Positions 1 through 8,270 of a stretch of 33,974 nt of DNA are shown here, one piece after another (position 1 is the stretch's first letter; each line of letters opens with the position of its first letter). Origin of the DNA: JAOUFP01 sp947085825 (GTDB lineage: Bacteria > Nitrospirota > Thermodesulfovibrionia > Thermodesulfovibrionales > UBA6898); the NCBI GenBank assembly GCA_947085825.1, contig CAMTXX010000047.1, positions 1 to 33,974 on the forward strand, given 5' to 3'. A program made the position numbers and the translations under genes. The notes beneath the pieces are model-generated. The model saw nothing but the letters and a program-made list of their open reading frames with translations, ran no database searches and had not been told where the DNA came from.

Positions 1-108
1 AATCGGGGCAGTGCTGAAGTAATCCGTCATCTCTGCAGCGAGCTTAATTCCACGGAAACGGTTTTTCCGGGAACGAACTTGCGACTCAACTATGAATTGG
101 TGTCATAG
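1..108 (+). CDS. C-terminal end of an unassigned protein (5' truncated by window edge)
   Basis: Frame 1 is open from the first base to the TAG at 106-108 and gives the last 35 residues of a protein. It includes the stretch FPGTNLRLNYEL. I cannot assign a family; a transposase tail is one possibility from general impression only. It ends 34 nt before the start of the first DUF11 gene, so it could be the preceding gene of the same transcript. A downstream ATG at 92 overlaps this reading frame and has no ribosome binding site. Confidence 0.4.
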   Translation, partial: NRGSAEVIRHLCSELNSTETVFPGTNLRLNYELVS

Positions 109-142
109 CAATTTCCACGGGGTCAGGAGGTCTGAATTTATA

Positions 143-3100
143 ATGAATCCTGATAATTTAAGCTTGCGAAAAAGACGAAATAATATGGGGGTTGTTTGCC
201 TCATGGTAAGTCTGATATTGCTGATTTCCGCGCCTGCTTTTGCCCACAGCGTGGGACAGGTGCAGACTACAAAGTATTTCACCCAGGACACCGTGGATAT
301 GCTGGTAAATCGCGCAGCCTCGGGCACCCCCGGGCTGCGGACCGGCGATATTATCAGTTACATCATCCAGTTTACACCCATTGCCAACAGCGCGACTATC
401 GGCGTTGCCGGATACGTCACGGATTACATACCCCCAGGCGTCGAGGTGGTCGGCGCATCCATCGTGGCAAGGGACGGCTCAGGCAACTTCTACAATGTCC
501 CGCCAGGCCTGCCGGGCGGCATTGACACGGGCTGGGGCAACAGGGGGCAGAATACATTTGCCGCCCCGTTTAACACCGCCGCCTACGACGTCACAGGGCG
601 ATGCTCGGCCGCCGGTTACACGAATAATTGCAATGCGCGGCTGACCGAATTGCACGCGGATACCGGTATTTTCTTTTCCACCGACTCGCGCACCAGCCAG
701 TATCCGCCGATGCCCACGCGCATTACGCAGGGCACAAATGGCTACAATGTCAACCCGACCGGGGCCGGCCAGCTCAATCCGCTCTTAAATCAGACACAGG
801 CCACCACCCATAACCTCTGGGACGCGGACCAGACCAATGCCTTTGGCTCAACCGCCGCGGCAGTCGCAGGACTTGCGTCCCCTAAATCCAGCCAGCCGGC
901 CCTTACCCTGACGGATATAGGGCGCGGGTCCGTGCCCTATAACACCGGCTCCGCGGTGGCGGGACCGCAAACCGGCTATCAGCTCGACAATACCGCGCAG
1001 GTGGGGCCGTGGCAGCGCATCTATTACCCCGGCTCGCGCATGGGTGACAACACCACGGGGCCGGCCACGGCAGACGGTATATGCGTTACTTGCGTGAGCG
1101 GCTTTTATACCAGCGTGGGCTGGAACCTCTCGCCGAGCAATCCGCTGCCTTCCGGCACTACCGCGGTGCGCTGGGCCGTGGGCAAGCTGGTGGTGGGTCA
1201 GATGAGTTATGTCAGGATACGTCTTCGCATCACCAGCACGCCGCCGTCCACCGGGATAATCAATTCATCCGAGGTATTCGGCGGCGATGCGGCGGAGGGT
1301 GACAACGGACAGGACCATGCGTGGCGCTACCACGTTCCGAGCGTGGCGGACAACAACTCCAATCTCTATGTGCTTAAGACCGTGGTCGGCTACTATTCGG
1401 GCTCCACCCTGGTTCCCGGCGACGGAGGCAAAATCCCTGTCAACGCCAAGCTTCGCTACCGTATCGTATATCTCAACTCGGGCAATGCCAACCAGGATAA
1501 TGTCATCCTGAGCGATACTTTGCCGTGCCAGACAGCGGCCGGTTCCGTCAGCAATATTACCGCCATAAGCGGCCAGATCAGCGCCACGATAAACCCCGCA
1601 GCGCCGGCTGCCGGCGATTGTACCGGCACCGGCACACGGCGGACCTTCAGCTTTAATAACAACGTAGGCGTTACCCTGCTGCCCGCGGCGGGCGGCGCCC
1701 TGGAATTTGACGTGCAGACAAATGCCGTGCTCGCCAACAATGTAATCAACACGGCCAAACTGACCAGCACACAGATTCCGGCAGGGGTAACTTCTCATGT
1801 CACCTCGTATGTGCAAACCGCGCCGAATCTGACCATCACCAAGACGACCAGCACACCGACGGTGTCGGCAGGCGGGACGGCGACCTACGCGATAACCATT
1901 ACCAACAACGGCAATGCAGACGCCACCGGTATTAATGTATACGACATACTCCCGAGCGACGGCGCCGTGGCTGATGCCACGAAACGTTTCAGTTTTGTCA
2001 ACGGCGCCTGCAACACTGCTTACACAATTGGCGGAAGCCTTAACTGCACGGGGGTAACCGTTACCGCCACCGGGCCGCCGCCCACATTGACCCCGTATAA
2101 TACCGGCGGCAACTCAGCCAATCAGCAGCAGGTGCTTTGGAATTTCGGCGCGCAGACACTTGCCCCCGGCGCGAGCGCCGCCATTACCTTTAATGCTGCC
2201 GTGGGCGCGAGTGTTACCGCTTCAGCCACGCCTTATTACAACAGCGCAATTGTAACCTACAATACTACCTATCGCACGGATACCGTCAATGTGGCCGGGG
2301 TAACGATAACTTCTCCGCTGTCCATAACCAAAAATATAGAAGCTTACTATGACACAGGCACGGCTTCATGGGTGCCCTACAGCAACAACATTCCGGTCAA
2401 TGCCAGGGTGCGCTACAATATCAGCTACTCCAACACCGGCGCAACCCCCATTGTCAACGCGAATATATCCGACACGCTGCCGTGCCAGATCGGAGGGGCA
2501 GGCATGGTGAGTAATATAAATATCGTGAGCGGACCGATCGGACCGCCTGCGCCGAACCCGCCGACCACTGTTGCGACCACCTGTCCCACTACACAGAGCT
2601 TCAGCTTTACGGCGGGAACGTTAAATGCCGGTCAGACAGGACAGATAAAGCTTGACGTTCAAACCAATGCCGCGCTCGGCAGCACGGTAATCAATACCGC
2701 GACGCTCTCCGGCACAGGGGCCACTTCGGTCAGCAGCAGCGCGCAGTCGTCCGTAGCGGCCGCGCCGCTTTTGGGGATAACCAAGACCGCTTCCGTCCCC
2801 GGAGTCGCGCGGGGCGGCTCTCTTTCTTATACCATAACCGTTACCAACACCGGCACGGCCAACGCAACGGGGATTGCGCTGTATGACTGGCTGCCGAGCG
2901 GCGGGGCGGCGCTGGATGCCGCCACGCGGTTCAGTTATGCAAGCACCACATCCATTACCGGAATAGCCTCCGTTGCGCCGACGATCACCATCGCGGGCGT
3001 CAATCTGACCGGGACGGTTTCCGTCACCAACGGCAGCGCAACAGTAACAGGGACGGGAACATTATTCACCACCCAATTGGTGGTCAATGACCTGCTCTTT

Positions 3101-5113
3101 ATCAGCGGCGCCGGTTACAGGGTAGCGGCCATCGTAAACAACACCTCGCTGACGTTAACGACCGCTTATGCGGGAATAACCGCGTCCGGCCTTACAGCCA
3201 CAAAGACGCCGACGCCCTTTAATACGGATGTCAACGCCGCTAATATGCAGCAGATAGTATGGAAATTCACCGGTCAGACCCTTGCGCCCGGCGCGTCCTT
3301 CACCGTAGTTTTTGTGACGAATGTCGGCGCGAATGTTCCTGTTTCATCGGCCTACTACAATAATGCGCGCGTTTACTACGGCACGAATCAGGCCGATTCC
3401 GGCGCGGTAGGTGTTGCCGTGGGGTCAAACCTGTCCACCTCAACCAAGACATGGACGGACATAAACGGAGGCGACGCGAACCCAGGCGATATTATTGAAT
3501 GGACGATTACGCTTAAGGAGACGGCCGGGATCGCCGCCAGCGGCGTTTCCGTATCAGACACCTTGCCTGCCACGTTAACCACCCCCCTGACCGTGGTAAC
3601 CTGCCCCGCCGGCGCGGTGTGCGGTTTTGCGGGACAAGTCCTCACGGCAACCGGCATATCCGTTGCCGCAAACGGCACAACCGCCATCGTATTCAGGGCG
3701 ACCGTAGCCGGCGGGACAGCGGCGGGCACATTGATAAATAACTGCGCCGCAATTACAAATCCGGGCGGCGTCGGCGCAACGCCCTGCGCAATGCCGATCA
3801 CGGTCTCGGCCTCAACCTTGCCGGGTTACGGAAACAAGCCCCTGTATCTATATGGCAGCGCATCGTCTCCCGCGTATAAACTTTCCCGCGCGAAACCGGC
3901 AGCCGGGGCGGCGGTTTCAATAGCGGTTTCATCCCAAACATGGACACTGTCCCCCGCGCTTGCCACGTCCGTAACCATCAGCAACGCCATCAGCACGACG
4001 GTGCCGGCACAGCTTTATCTTACGGCAACCGCCGCAACGAACGTTACCGTCGGCCTGTACTGTGGAGCGTCGCTGGTAACGTCCCTGGCTCAGGCCATAC
4101 CGATCACCGCCACGCCGACATTATTCACCTTCAACCTGCCCACGGTCAACGCGACCTGCGCGGCCGCGAGTTCGTGGGCGGTCAGAGTAACCAACAGCGC
4201 CGGCACGCTGACCGTAACCCCTTACGTGAGCGCCACGCAAATCTCCAATGTCAGCCTGCCGTCAAGCAATGTCATCGGCGTAAGCAGTGTTACCCCTTAC
4301 AGCACAGCCTATCCCGGCGTCATATCGCCCGCGATGTATGGGGCGGGCAGCACGGTATATATACGGGCGGTGGTGAGCGATCCGTTCGGCAGTTATGACA
4401 TTACCTCGGCATCAATATCCATCAAAGACCCCAACAATGCAAACATGGTGTCCGCTGCCGCCATGACCATGGTTAATGACTCCGGCGCGGCGACAAAGAC
4501 CTACGAATACGCATACGTCATTCCGGCCGGCCCCAGCGGCGTCTGGAATGTATCTGTAACAGCAAAGGAAGGAACGGAAAACACCATCTCCGCAAGCAGC
4601 CTCAGTTCCTTCTATGTTTCGGTGCTGCCGAGCCTCACGATTGTCAAGATGGTGCAGACTTTTTCCGACCCGGTAAACGGCACAACGAACCCCAAGGCGA
4701 TTCCCGGATCAGAAATGTTATACACCGTCATTGTGACCAACAGCGGCGCGGGCACGGTGGACAGCGGCACGACGGTGATCACCGACCGGATACCCGATAA
4801 TACCGAGTTGTTCGTCGGACATATAAACGGCGTTGATTCAGGGCCGGCGCTCTTTACCAATGGCGCAACCGCGAGCGGACTTTGCTACAATTATGCCGTT
4901 CCTGCAGCCTGCGCCGGAGACAGCATCGCGTTTTCAAATACACCGCATGCCTCCGCGCCGCCGTATACCTATGGTTATACCCCGACCCCGGATGGCAATG
5001 GCTGCGATGCCGCGGTTACCAGCATGAAGATTACCTTAGGCGGCATATTCAGCGGCGCAAGCGGGGGAAATAACCCGTCGTTTGATGTTAAGTTCCGGGT
5101 GAGGGTGAAGTAG
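143..5113 (+). CDS. Giant secreted DUF11-repeat surface protein
   Basis: A 1656-aa protein with an N-terminal signal peptide (positively charged residues 9-13, hydrophobic 17-30, likely cleavage after APAFA near residue 34). The ATG at 143 is chosen because AGGAGG lies at 125-130; the in-frame ATG at 92 lies inside the previous gene. Several DUF11-type beta-sandwich units start with (L/I)-x-I-T-K and end with D-x-LP. They begin near residues 406, 562, 726, 876 and 1098, and a last one near 1496 carries NPKAIPG. Units 406-725 and 726-1097 look like a duplicated two-domain module. A stretch near residues 955-1015 resembles a phage-tail-type motif (GTGTLF...TSLTL). The protein is rich in Thr, Ala and Asn and has few Cys. 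It heads a five-gene surface-protein run. DUF11 proteins are usually cell-envelope or adhesive; the actual role here is unknown. Confidence 0.85.
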   Translation: MNPDNLSLRKRRNNMGVVCLMVSLILLISAPAFAHSVGQVQTTKYFTQDTVDMLVNRAASGTPGLRTGDIISYIIQFTPIANSATIGVAGYVTDYIPPGVEVVGASIVARDGSGNFYNVPPGLPGGIDTGWGNRGQNTFAAPFNTAAYDVTGRCSAAGYTNNCNARLTELHADTGIFFSTDSRTSQYPPMPTRITQGTNGYNVNPTGAGQLNPLLNQTQATTHNLWDADQTNAFGSTAAAVAGLASPKSSQPALTLTDIGRGSVPYNTGSAVAGPQTGYQLDNTAQVGPWQRIYYPGSRMGDNTTGPATADGICVTCVSGFYTSVGWNLSPSNPLPSGTTAVRWAVGKLVVGQMSYVRIRLRITSTPPSTGIINSSEVFGGDAAEGDNGQDHAWRYHVPSVADNNSNLYVLKTVVGYYSGSTLVPGDGGKIPVNAKLRYRIVYLNSGNANQDNVILSDTLPCQTAAGSVSNITAISGQISATINPAAPAAGDCTGTGTRRTFSFNNNVGVTLLPAAGGALEFDVQTNAVLANNVINTAKLTSTQIPAGVTSHVTSYVQTAPNLTITKTTSTPTVSAGGTATYAITITNNGNADATGINVYDILPSDGAVADATKRFSFVNGACNTAYTIGGSLNCTGVTVTATGPPPTLTPYNTGGNSANQQQVLWNFGAQTLAPGASAAITFNAAVGASVTASATPYYNSAIVTYNTTYRTDTVNVAGVTITSPLSITKNIEAYYDTGTASWVPYSNNIPVNARVRYNISYSNTGATPIVNANISDTLPCQIGGAGMVSNINIVSGPIGPPAPNPPTTVATTCPTTQSFSFTAGTLNAGQTGQIKLDVQTNAALGSTVINTATLSGTGATSVSSSAQSSVAAAPLLGITKTASVPGVARGGSLSYTITVTNTGTANATGIALYDWLPSGGAALDAATRFSYASTTSITGIASVAPTITIAGVNLTGTVSVTNGSATVTGTGTLFTTQLVVNDLLFISGAGYRVAAIVNNTSLTLTTAYAGITASGLTATKTPTPFNTDVNAANMQQIVWKFTGQTLAPGASFTVVFVTNVGANVPVSSAYYNNARVYYGTNQADSGAVGVAVGSNLSTSTKTWTDINGGDANPGDIIEWTITLKETAGIAASGVSVSDTLPATLTTPLTVVTCPAGAVCGFAGQVLTATGISVAANGTTAIVFRATVAGGTAAGTLINNCAAITNPGGVGATPCAMPITVSASTLPGYGNKPLYLYGSASSPAYKLSRAKPAAGAAVSIAVSSQTWTLSPALATSVTISNAISTTVPAQLYLTATAATNVTVGLYCGASLVTSLAQAIPITATPTLFTFNLPTVNATCAAASSWAVRVTNSAGTLTVTPYVSATQISNVSLPSSNVIGVSSVTPYSTAYPGVISPAMYGAGSTVYIRAVVSDPFGSYDITSASISIKDPNNANMVSAAAMTMVNDSGAATKTYEYAYVIPAGPSGVWNVSVTAKEGTENTISASSLSSFYVSVLPSLTIVKMVQTFSDPVNGTTNPKAIPGSEMLYTVIVTNSGAGTVDSGTTVITDRIPDNTELFVGHINGVDSGPALFTNGATASGLCYNYAVPAACAGDSIAFSNTPHASAPPYTYGYTPTPDGNGCDAAVTSMKITLGGIFSGASGGNNPSFDVKFRVRVK

Positions 5114-5129
5114 GGGATTAACTCCCCCC

Positions 5130-5177
5130 AACCCCCTCTTTAATTAAAGAGGGGGTTGTCCCGAAAACTTTCGGGAG
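5130..5177. repeat. Intergenic palindromes between the first two DUF11 genes
   Basis: A perfect 28-bp palindrome (AACCCCCTCTTTAA and its complement) occupies 5130-5157. It is followed directly by a second hairpin, CCCGAAA-AC-TTTCGGG, at about 5160-5175. Neither is followed by a clear T-run, so they look more like repeat elements than a factor-independent terminator. Variants of the second hairpin recur near 15265 and 24152. Confidence 0.75.
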
Positions 5178-5233
5178 GGCGTTATAAAGAATTATACAGA
5201 TTGAAAAAATATTAACGAAAGGAGGTGATTAAA

Positions 5234-6277
5234 TTGAAAAGAACAATATTCATAATTGCATTACTGGCGCTGATTTGCCTTCCCCTGAAGGCGGCAGACG
5301 CTGCCGGGACGCCTTCCGGAACCGTCATAACCAATACGGCTACGGCAACCTATGACATCGGCGCAACCACCGGCCTGACGGCAACCGGGACAGTAAACAT
5401 TACAGTGGACAACAAGGTCAACGTGACAGTTGTCAAAAATGCGGATGCGACTGTATTGCCGGCTTCAACAAATCAGGCGCTCGTATTTGTTGTTACCAAC
5501 ACCGGCAACACGACCCAGGGGTATGCGTTATCAGTTACGAATTCGGCAGGGATCGCTATGGACAGTGTTCGCATTTACAGGGACGACAACGCCAACGGTG
5601 TCCTGGATACGGGGGATACTGAATATGCTAACGCAGTCACCTTCGGCGACGTCCCTGCTGACGGCGCACTCAATATTCTTATCGTTGCGAATACTCCGGG
5701 AGGTGCGACAGACGGACAGACCTCGGATTACAACCTCATTGCAACTACGGTGGATGCGGGCACAACAACCGTAACCGTGCAGACTGCGGGACCAAACACG
5801 GCAGGGGTTGACGTGGTCTTTGCGGATACTGTCGGAAGCGCAACAGGCGATATAGCGCGGGACGGAAAACATTCGGCAACAGGAAGATACACTGTCAGCT
5901 CGCTGACACTCACTGTTGCAAAGGCTGTTCTTGTTTACTCGGACCCGTCCACCGGCATAATTAACGGGACTCCTTCGAATTATGCCGATTGTACGGTATG
6001 TCCAAAGGCGATACCGGGCGCCACGCTCCGTTATACCATCACCGCAACGGTAACAGGGAGCGGAACCGCGCTCAACACAGTCATCACAGACCCTATTCCG
6101 GCAAACACAACATACACTGCAGGGACATTGAAGCTGAACGGCGCGTCACTGACCGATGCGGCTGGTGATGATGCAGGAGAGGTGGGCGGCTCACCTGTGA
6201 CAGTTAAGGTGAGTTTGGGGAATCTTACAAGCGCGTCTGCTGTGCAGACGATAATGTTTGATGTGAGGATTAATTGA
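5234..6277 (+). CDS. Secreted DUF11-type surface protein
   Basis: A 347-aa protein starting at TTG 5234. The upstream AAAGGAGGTGAT (5218-5229) is a near-perfect Shine-Dalgarno, and the in-frame GTG at 5225 lies inside that site, so it is unlikely to be used. A signal peptide (KRTIFIIALLALICLPLKAADA) covers about residues 1-22. The N-terminal half carries NTATATYDI and the motif DNKVNVTVVK, shared with the 378-aa protein encoded at 7104. The C-terminal half carries YSDP...CPKAIPGATLRYT and ends in a FDVRIN strand, like the other members of this locus. Probably a paralogue within a cell-surface assembly; function unknown. Confidence 0.85.
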   Translation: MKRTIFIIALLALICLPLKAADAAGTPSGTVITNTATATYDIGATTGLTATGTVNITVDNKVNVTVVKNADATVLPASTNQALVFVVTNTGNTTQGYALSVTNSAGIAMDSVRIYRDDNANGVLDTGDTEYANAVTFGDVPADGALNILIVANTPGGATDGQTSDYNLIATTVDAGTTTVTVQTAGPNTAGVDVVFADTVGSATGDIARDGKHSATGRYTVSSLTLTVAKAVLVYSDPSTGIINGTPSNYADCTVCPKAIPGATLRYTITATVTGSGTALNTVITDPIPANTTYTAGTLKLNGASLTDAAGDDAGEVGGSPVTVKVSLGNLTSASAVQTIMFDVRIN

Positions 6278-6278
6278 A

Positions 6279-6462
6279 ACCTAAATTGAGTGATTCTTGT
6301 AGCTCCCCTCCTATTTTAGGAGGGGTGTCCGAAGGACAGGGTGGTAAATGGGAAAAGGAAATTCATTCTAATCAAACCACCCCTGCCCCTCCTTAACTAA
6401 GGAGGGGAGTTAGGATATAAATGAGAAAGACAGGTTTACAGACTAACTTTCACCTAAATTGA
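6279..6462. repeat. Composite palindromic element flanked by an 11-nt direct repeat
   Basis: Two hairpins, CCCCTCCTA/TAGGAGGGG (6305-6325) and CCCCTCCTTA/TAAGGAGGGG (6386-6407), sit in opposite outer arms. The pairing segments AGGGTGGT (near 6338) and ACCACCCCT (near 6376) join them into one large foldback. The sequence ACCTAAATTGA occurs at 6279-6289 and again at 6452-6462, on either side of the element. This fits a mobile palindromic insertion between two surface-protein genes. Confidence 0.65.
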
Positions 6463-6487
6463 AACTAAAAAAGGAGGTGATTATAAA

Positions 6488-6982
6488 ATGGTAAAAAAGT
6501 TACTGGTTGTTTTATCAATGCTGTTGCTTTTCTCTTTTCCGGCAAAGGCAGCGGACAAAGGGGCTATAGAGCTTAAATCTGTCGCTGAGGTCGAGATCAC
6601 AGTCAAAAACGAGAAGGGGGAGGATGAGGTCAAAAGGGTCGAGGCGTCTAAGGCTAATGTCACGCCGGGTGAAACCGTCATCTTCACGACAGTTTATTCC
6701 AACAGCGGCAAGGAACCGGCTTCCGACATAGTAATTAACAACCCCATGCCCGAACACATGCTCTATATTGCCGGCACTGCCGAGGGGTCCGGAACAAAGA
6801 TCGAATTCTCGGTGGACAAGGGCAAGAACTTCGGGGCTCCGGATAAGCTGAAGATAAAGGAAGCGGACGGAAAAGAAAGGCCCGCAGGCCCGGCAGACTA
6901 CACCCACATCAGGTGGACCCTGCTTAAGCCCCTGGCGCCGGAAGGAAAAGGAAGCGTTTCGTTTCGGGCGAAGGTGAAGTAG
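6488..6982 (+). CDS. Small secreted single-DUF11-domain protein
   Basis: A 164-aa protein beginning at ATG 6488 behind an excellent AAGGAGGTGATT site (6471-6482). Residues 1-21 form a signal peptide (KKLLVVLSMLLLFSFPAKAA). The mature part is essentially one DUF11-like sandwich: VTPGETVIFTTVYSNSG, then NPMPEHMLYIAGTA and a terminal VSFRAKVK strand. The charged segment NEKGEDEVKR near residues 38-47 contrasts with the Thr/Ala-rich large paralogues. Its position between larger DUF11 proteins suggests a minor subunit or assembly component; this is inference. Confidence 0.85.
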   Translation: MVKKLLVVLSMLLLFSFPAKAADKGAIELKSVAEVEITVKNEKGEDEVKRVEASKANVTPGETVIFTTVYSNSGKEPASDIVINNPMPEHMLYIAGTAEGSGTKIEFSVDKGKNFGAPDKLKIKEADGKERPAGPADYTHIRWTLLKPLAPEGKGSVSFRAKVK

Positions 6983-7103
6983 GTATAACTAAGGAAAATA
7001 ATTTAGGAAAGGAAAGTGAGGTGAAGTAAAGCAGCGTTTGAGAAAGTAGTTGGTGTTTAAGAAGCAAATGATTAGAACCTAAAAATAAAAAAGGAGGAAG
7101 AAA

Positions 7104-8240
7104 ATGAAAACAAAAAGTAAAAACAGATTTTTAGCAATGCTCCTCGTCGGGGCATTGGCTGTCATGACGCCGCAGTGGGTTATGGCGGCAGGGACGCCGG
7201 CGTGTACAAGCATCAGCAACCAGGCCACTATAGCTTTTACGGTGGGAGGCGTATCCCAAACAGGGATAGACTCCAATACCTCATCTTTTACAGTGGGCAA
7301 CAAAGTCAATGTTGTCGTGGTACGCCAGGACGCTACTGCTGTGAGTGTTACTCCCGGCGCAACGCTTAGGACGTTGACATTTAGGGTTACCAATACCGGC
7401 AACTTTATTCAGGACTATGCCATTACAGCTGTTGCCAAGGATAATGGCACGGCAAACCCATTCGGCGGGACTTTAACCGACATTTTTAATGGGACAAATC
7501 TCGCGACCCCAACCGCTACTGTTGATAACCTGGCTCCTGATGCATTTCAGGATGTTACAATCACAGAGACTATACCACTCACCGTGGCTGATACGAACAT
7601 TGCCGTCTATACCCTTACAGCCGCGACGCTCAATGCTGATGGAACGCCCCTTACGGTGCATAACGGCAACGGAGCCGTGAAAAATGCGGATGGCTCTACT
7701 GCGTGTACCACGGACTTTGTGTATGCCGATGCCGCAGGCACTGCAGGCGATGGCGATAATGCCAATGACGCCAAGGGTTCTGCCAGAAGCGCATACCAGG
7801 TAGCCTCCGCAGTAATTTCCATTTCAAAGAGCTCGGTTGTATATTCCGACCCGATTAACGGCACAACAAATCCGAAGGCCATACCTGGTGCGGTGATCCG
7901 CTACACACTCACCATATCAAACGCTGCCGGTGCGGCTGCTTCGGCAGTTTTAACAACCATCAGTGATGCGCTTAACGCTAATTTGCAAATAGTCTCTTCG
8001 GCAGCCGGCGCAACCTGGTCTGTAATAGATTCTACGCGCACCGTGACAAGCGGCACGTTGACTGCTGATACTAACAATGCCGACGGCCTCGCCCACAGTG
8101 TTCCAGGTTCACCCGGCGGCACTTTGACGGCCACATTGACGACAATCCTTGCCTCGCAAGTAGGGCCGCCTGCTTATGCTGCCGGAGAGTTGAAAGCAGG
8201 AGAGAGCGTTAATTTAATCTTTGATGTAACGATTCAGTAG
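7104..8240 (+). CDS. Secreted DUF11-type surface protein, paralogue of the 5234 gene
   Basis: A 378-aa protein with the start at ATG 7104 behind AAAGGAGGAAG. The signal peptide is about residues 1-29 (RFLAMLLVGALAVM, then cleavage near VMAA). It shares with the 347-aa protein the N-terminal SNQATI region, the GNKVNVVVV motif and a RVTNTGN repeat. With the 347-aa and 1656-aa proteins it shares the C-terminal module YSDPINGTTNPKAIPGA. It ends with a beta strand, LIFDVTIQ. It is transcribed toward the barrel-protein gene, which starts 30 nt downstream, so co-transcription is likely. Confidence 0.85.
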   Translation: MKTKSKNRFLAMLLVGALAVMTPQWVMAAGTPACTSISNQATIAFTVGGVSQTGIDSNTSSFTVGNKVNVVVVRQDATAVSVTPGATLRTLTFRVTNTGNFIQDYAITAVAKDNGTANPFGGTLTDIFNGTNLATPTATVDNLAPDAFQDVTITETIPLTVADTNIAVYTLTAATLNADGTPLTVHNGNGAVKNADGSTACTTDFVYADAAGTAGDGDNANDAKGSARSAYQVASAVISISKSSVVYSDPINGTTNPKAIPGAVIRYTLTISNAAGAAASAVLTTISDALNANLQIVSSAAGATWSVIDSTRTVTSGTLTADTNNADGLAHSVPGSPGGTLTATLTTILASQVGPPAYAAGELKAGESVNLIFDVTIQ

Positions 8241-8270
8241 TTGCAGGATAAAAAATAGAAGGAAATTATT

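Noticed and set aside
92..142. Earlier ATG for the giant DUF11 protein
   Set aside because: It overlaps the end of the preceding reading frame, has no ribosome site, and would put 17 residues before a normal signal peptide; AGGAGG supports 143.
5130..5177. Palindromes as factor-independent terminator of the first DUF11 gene
   Set aside because: Stems are strong but no U-run follows, and the same family occurs inside coding regions and leaders.
5225..5233. GTG start for the 347-aa surface protein
   Set aside because: The GTG is part of the Shine-Dalgarno sequence itself; the TTG at 5234 is at the right distance.
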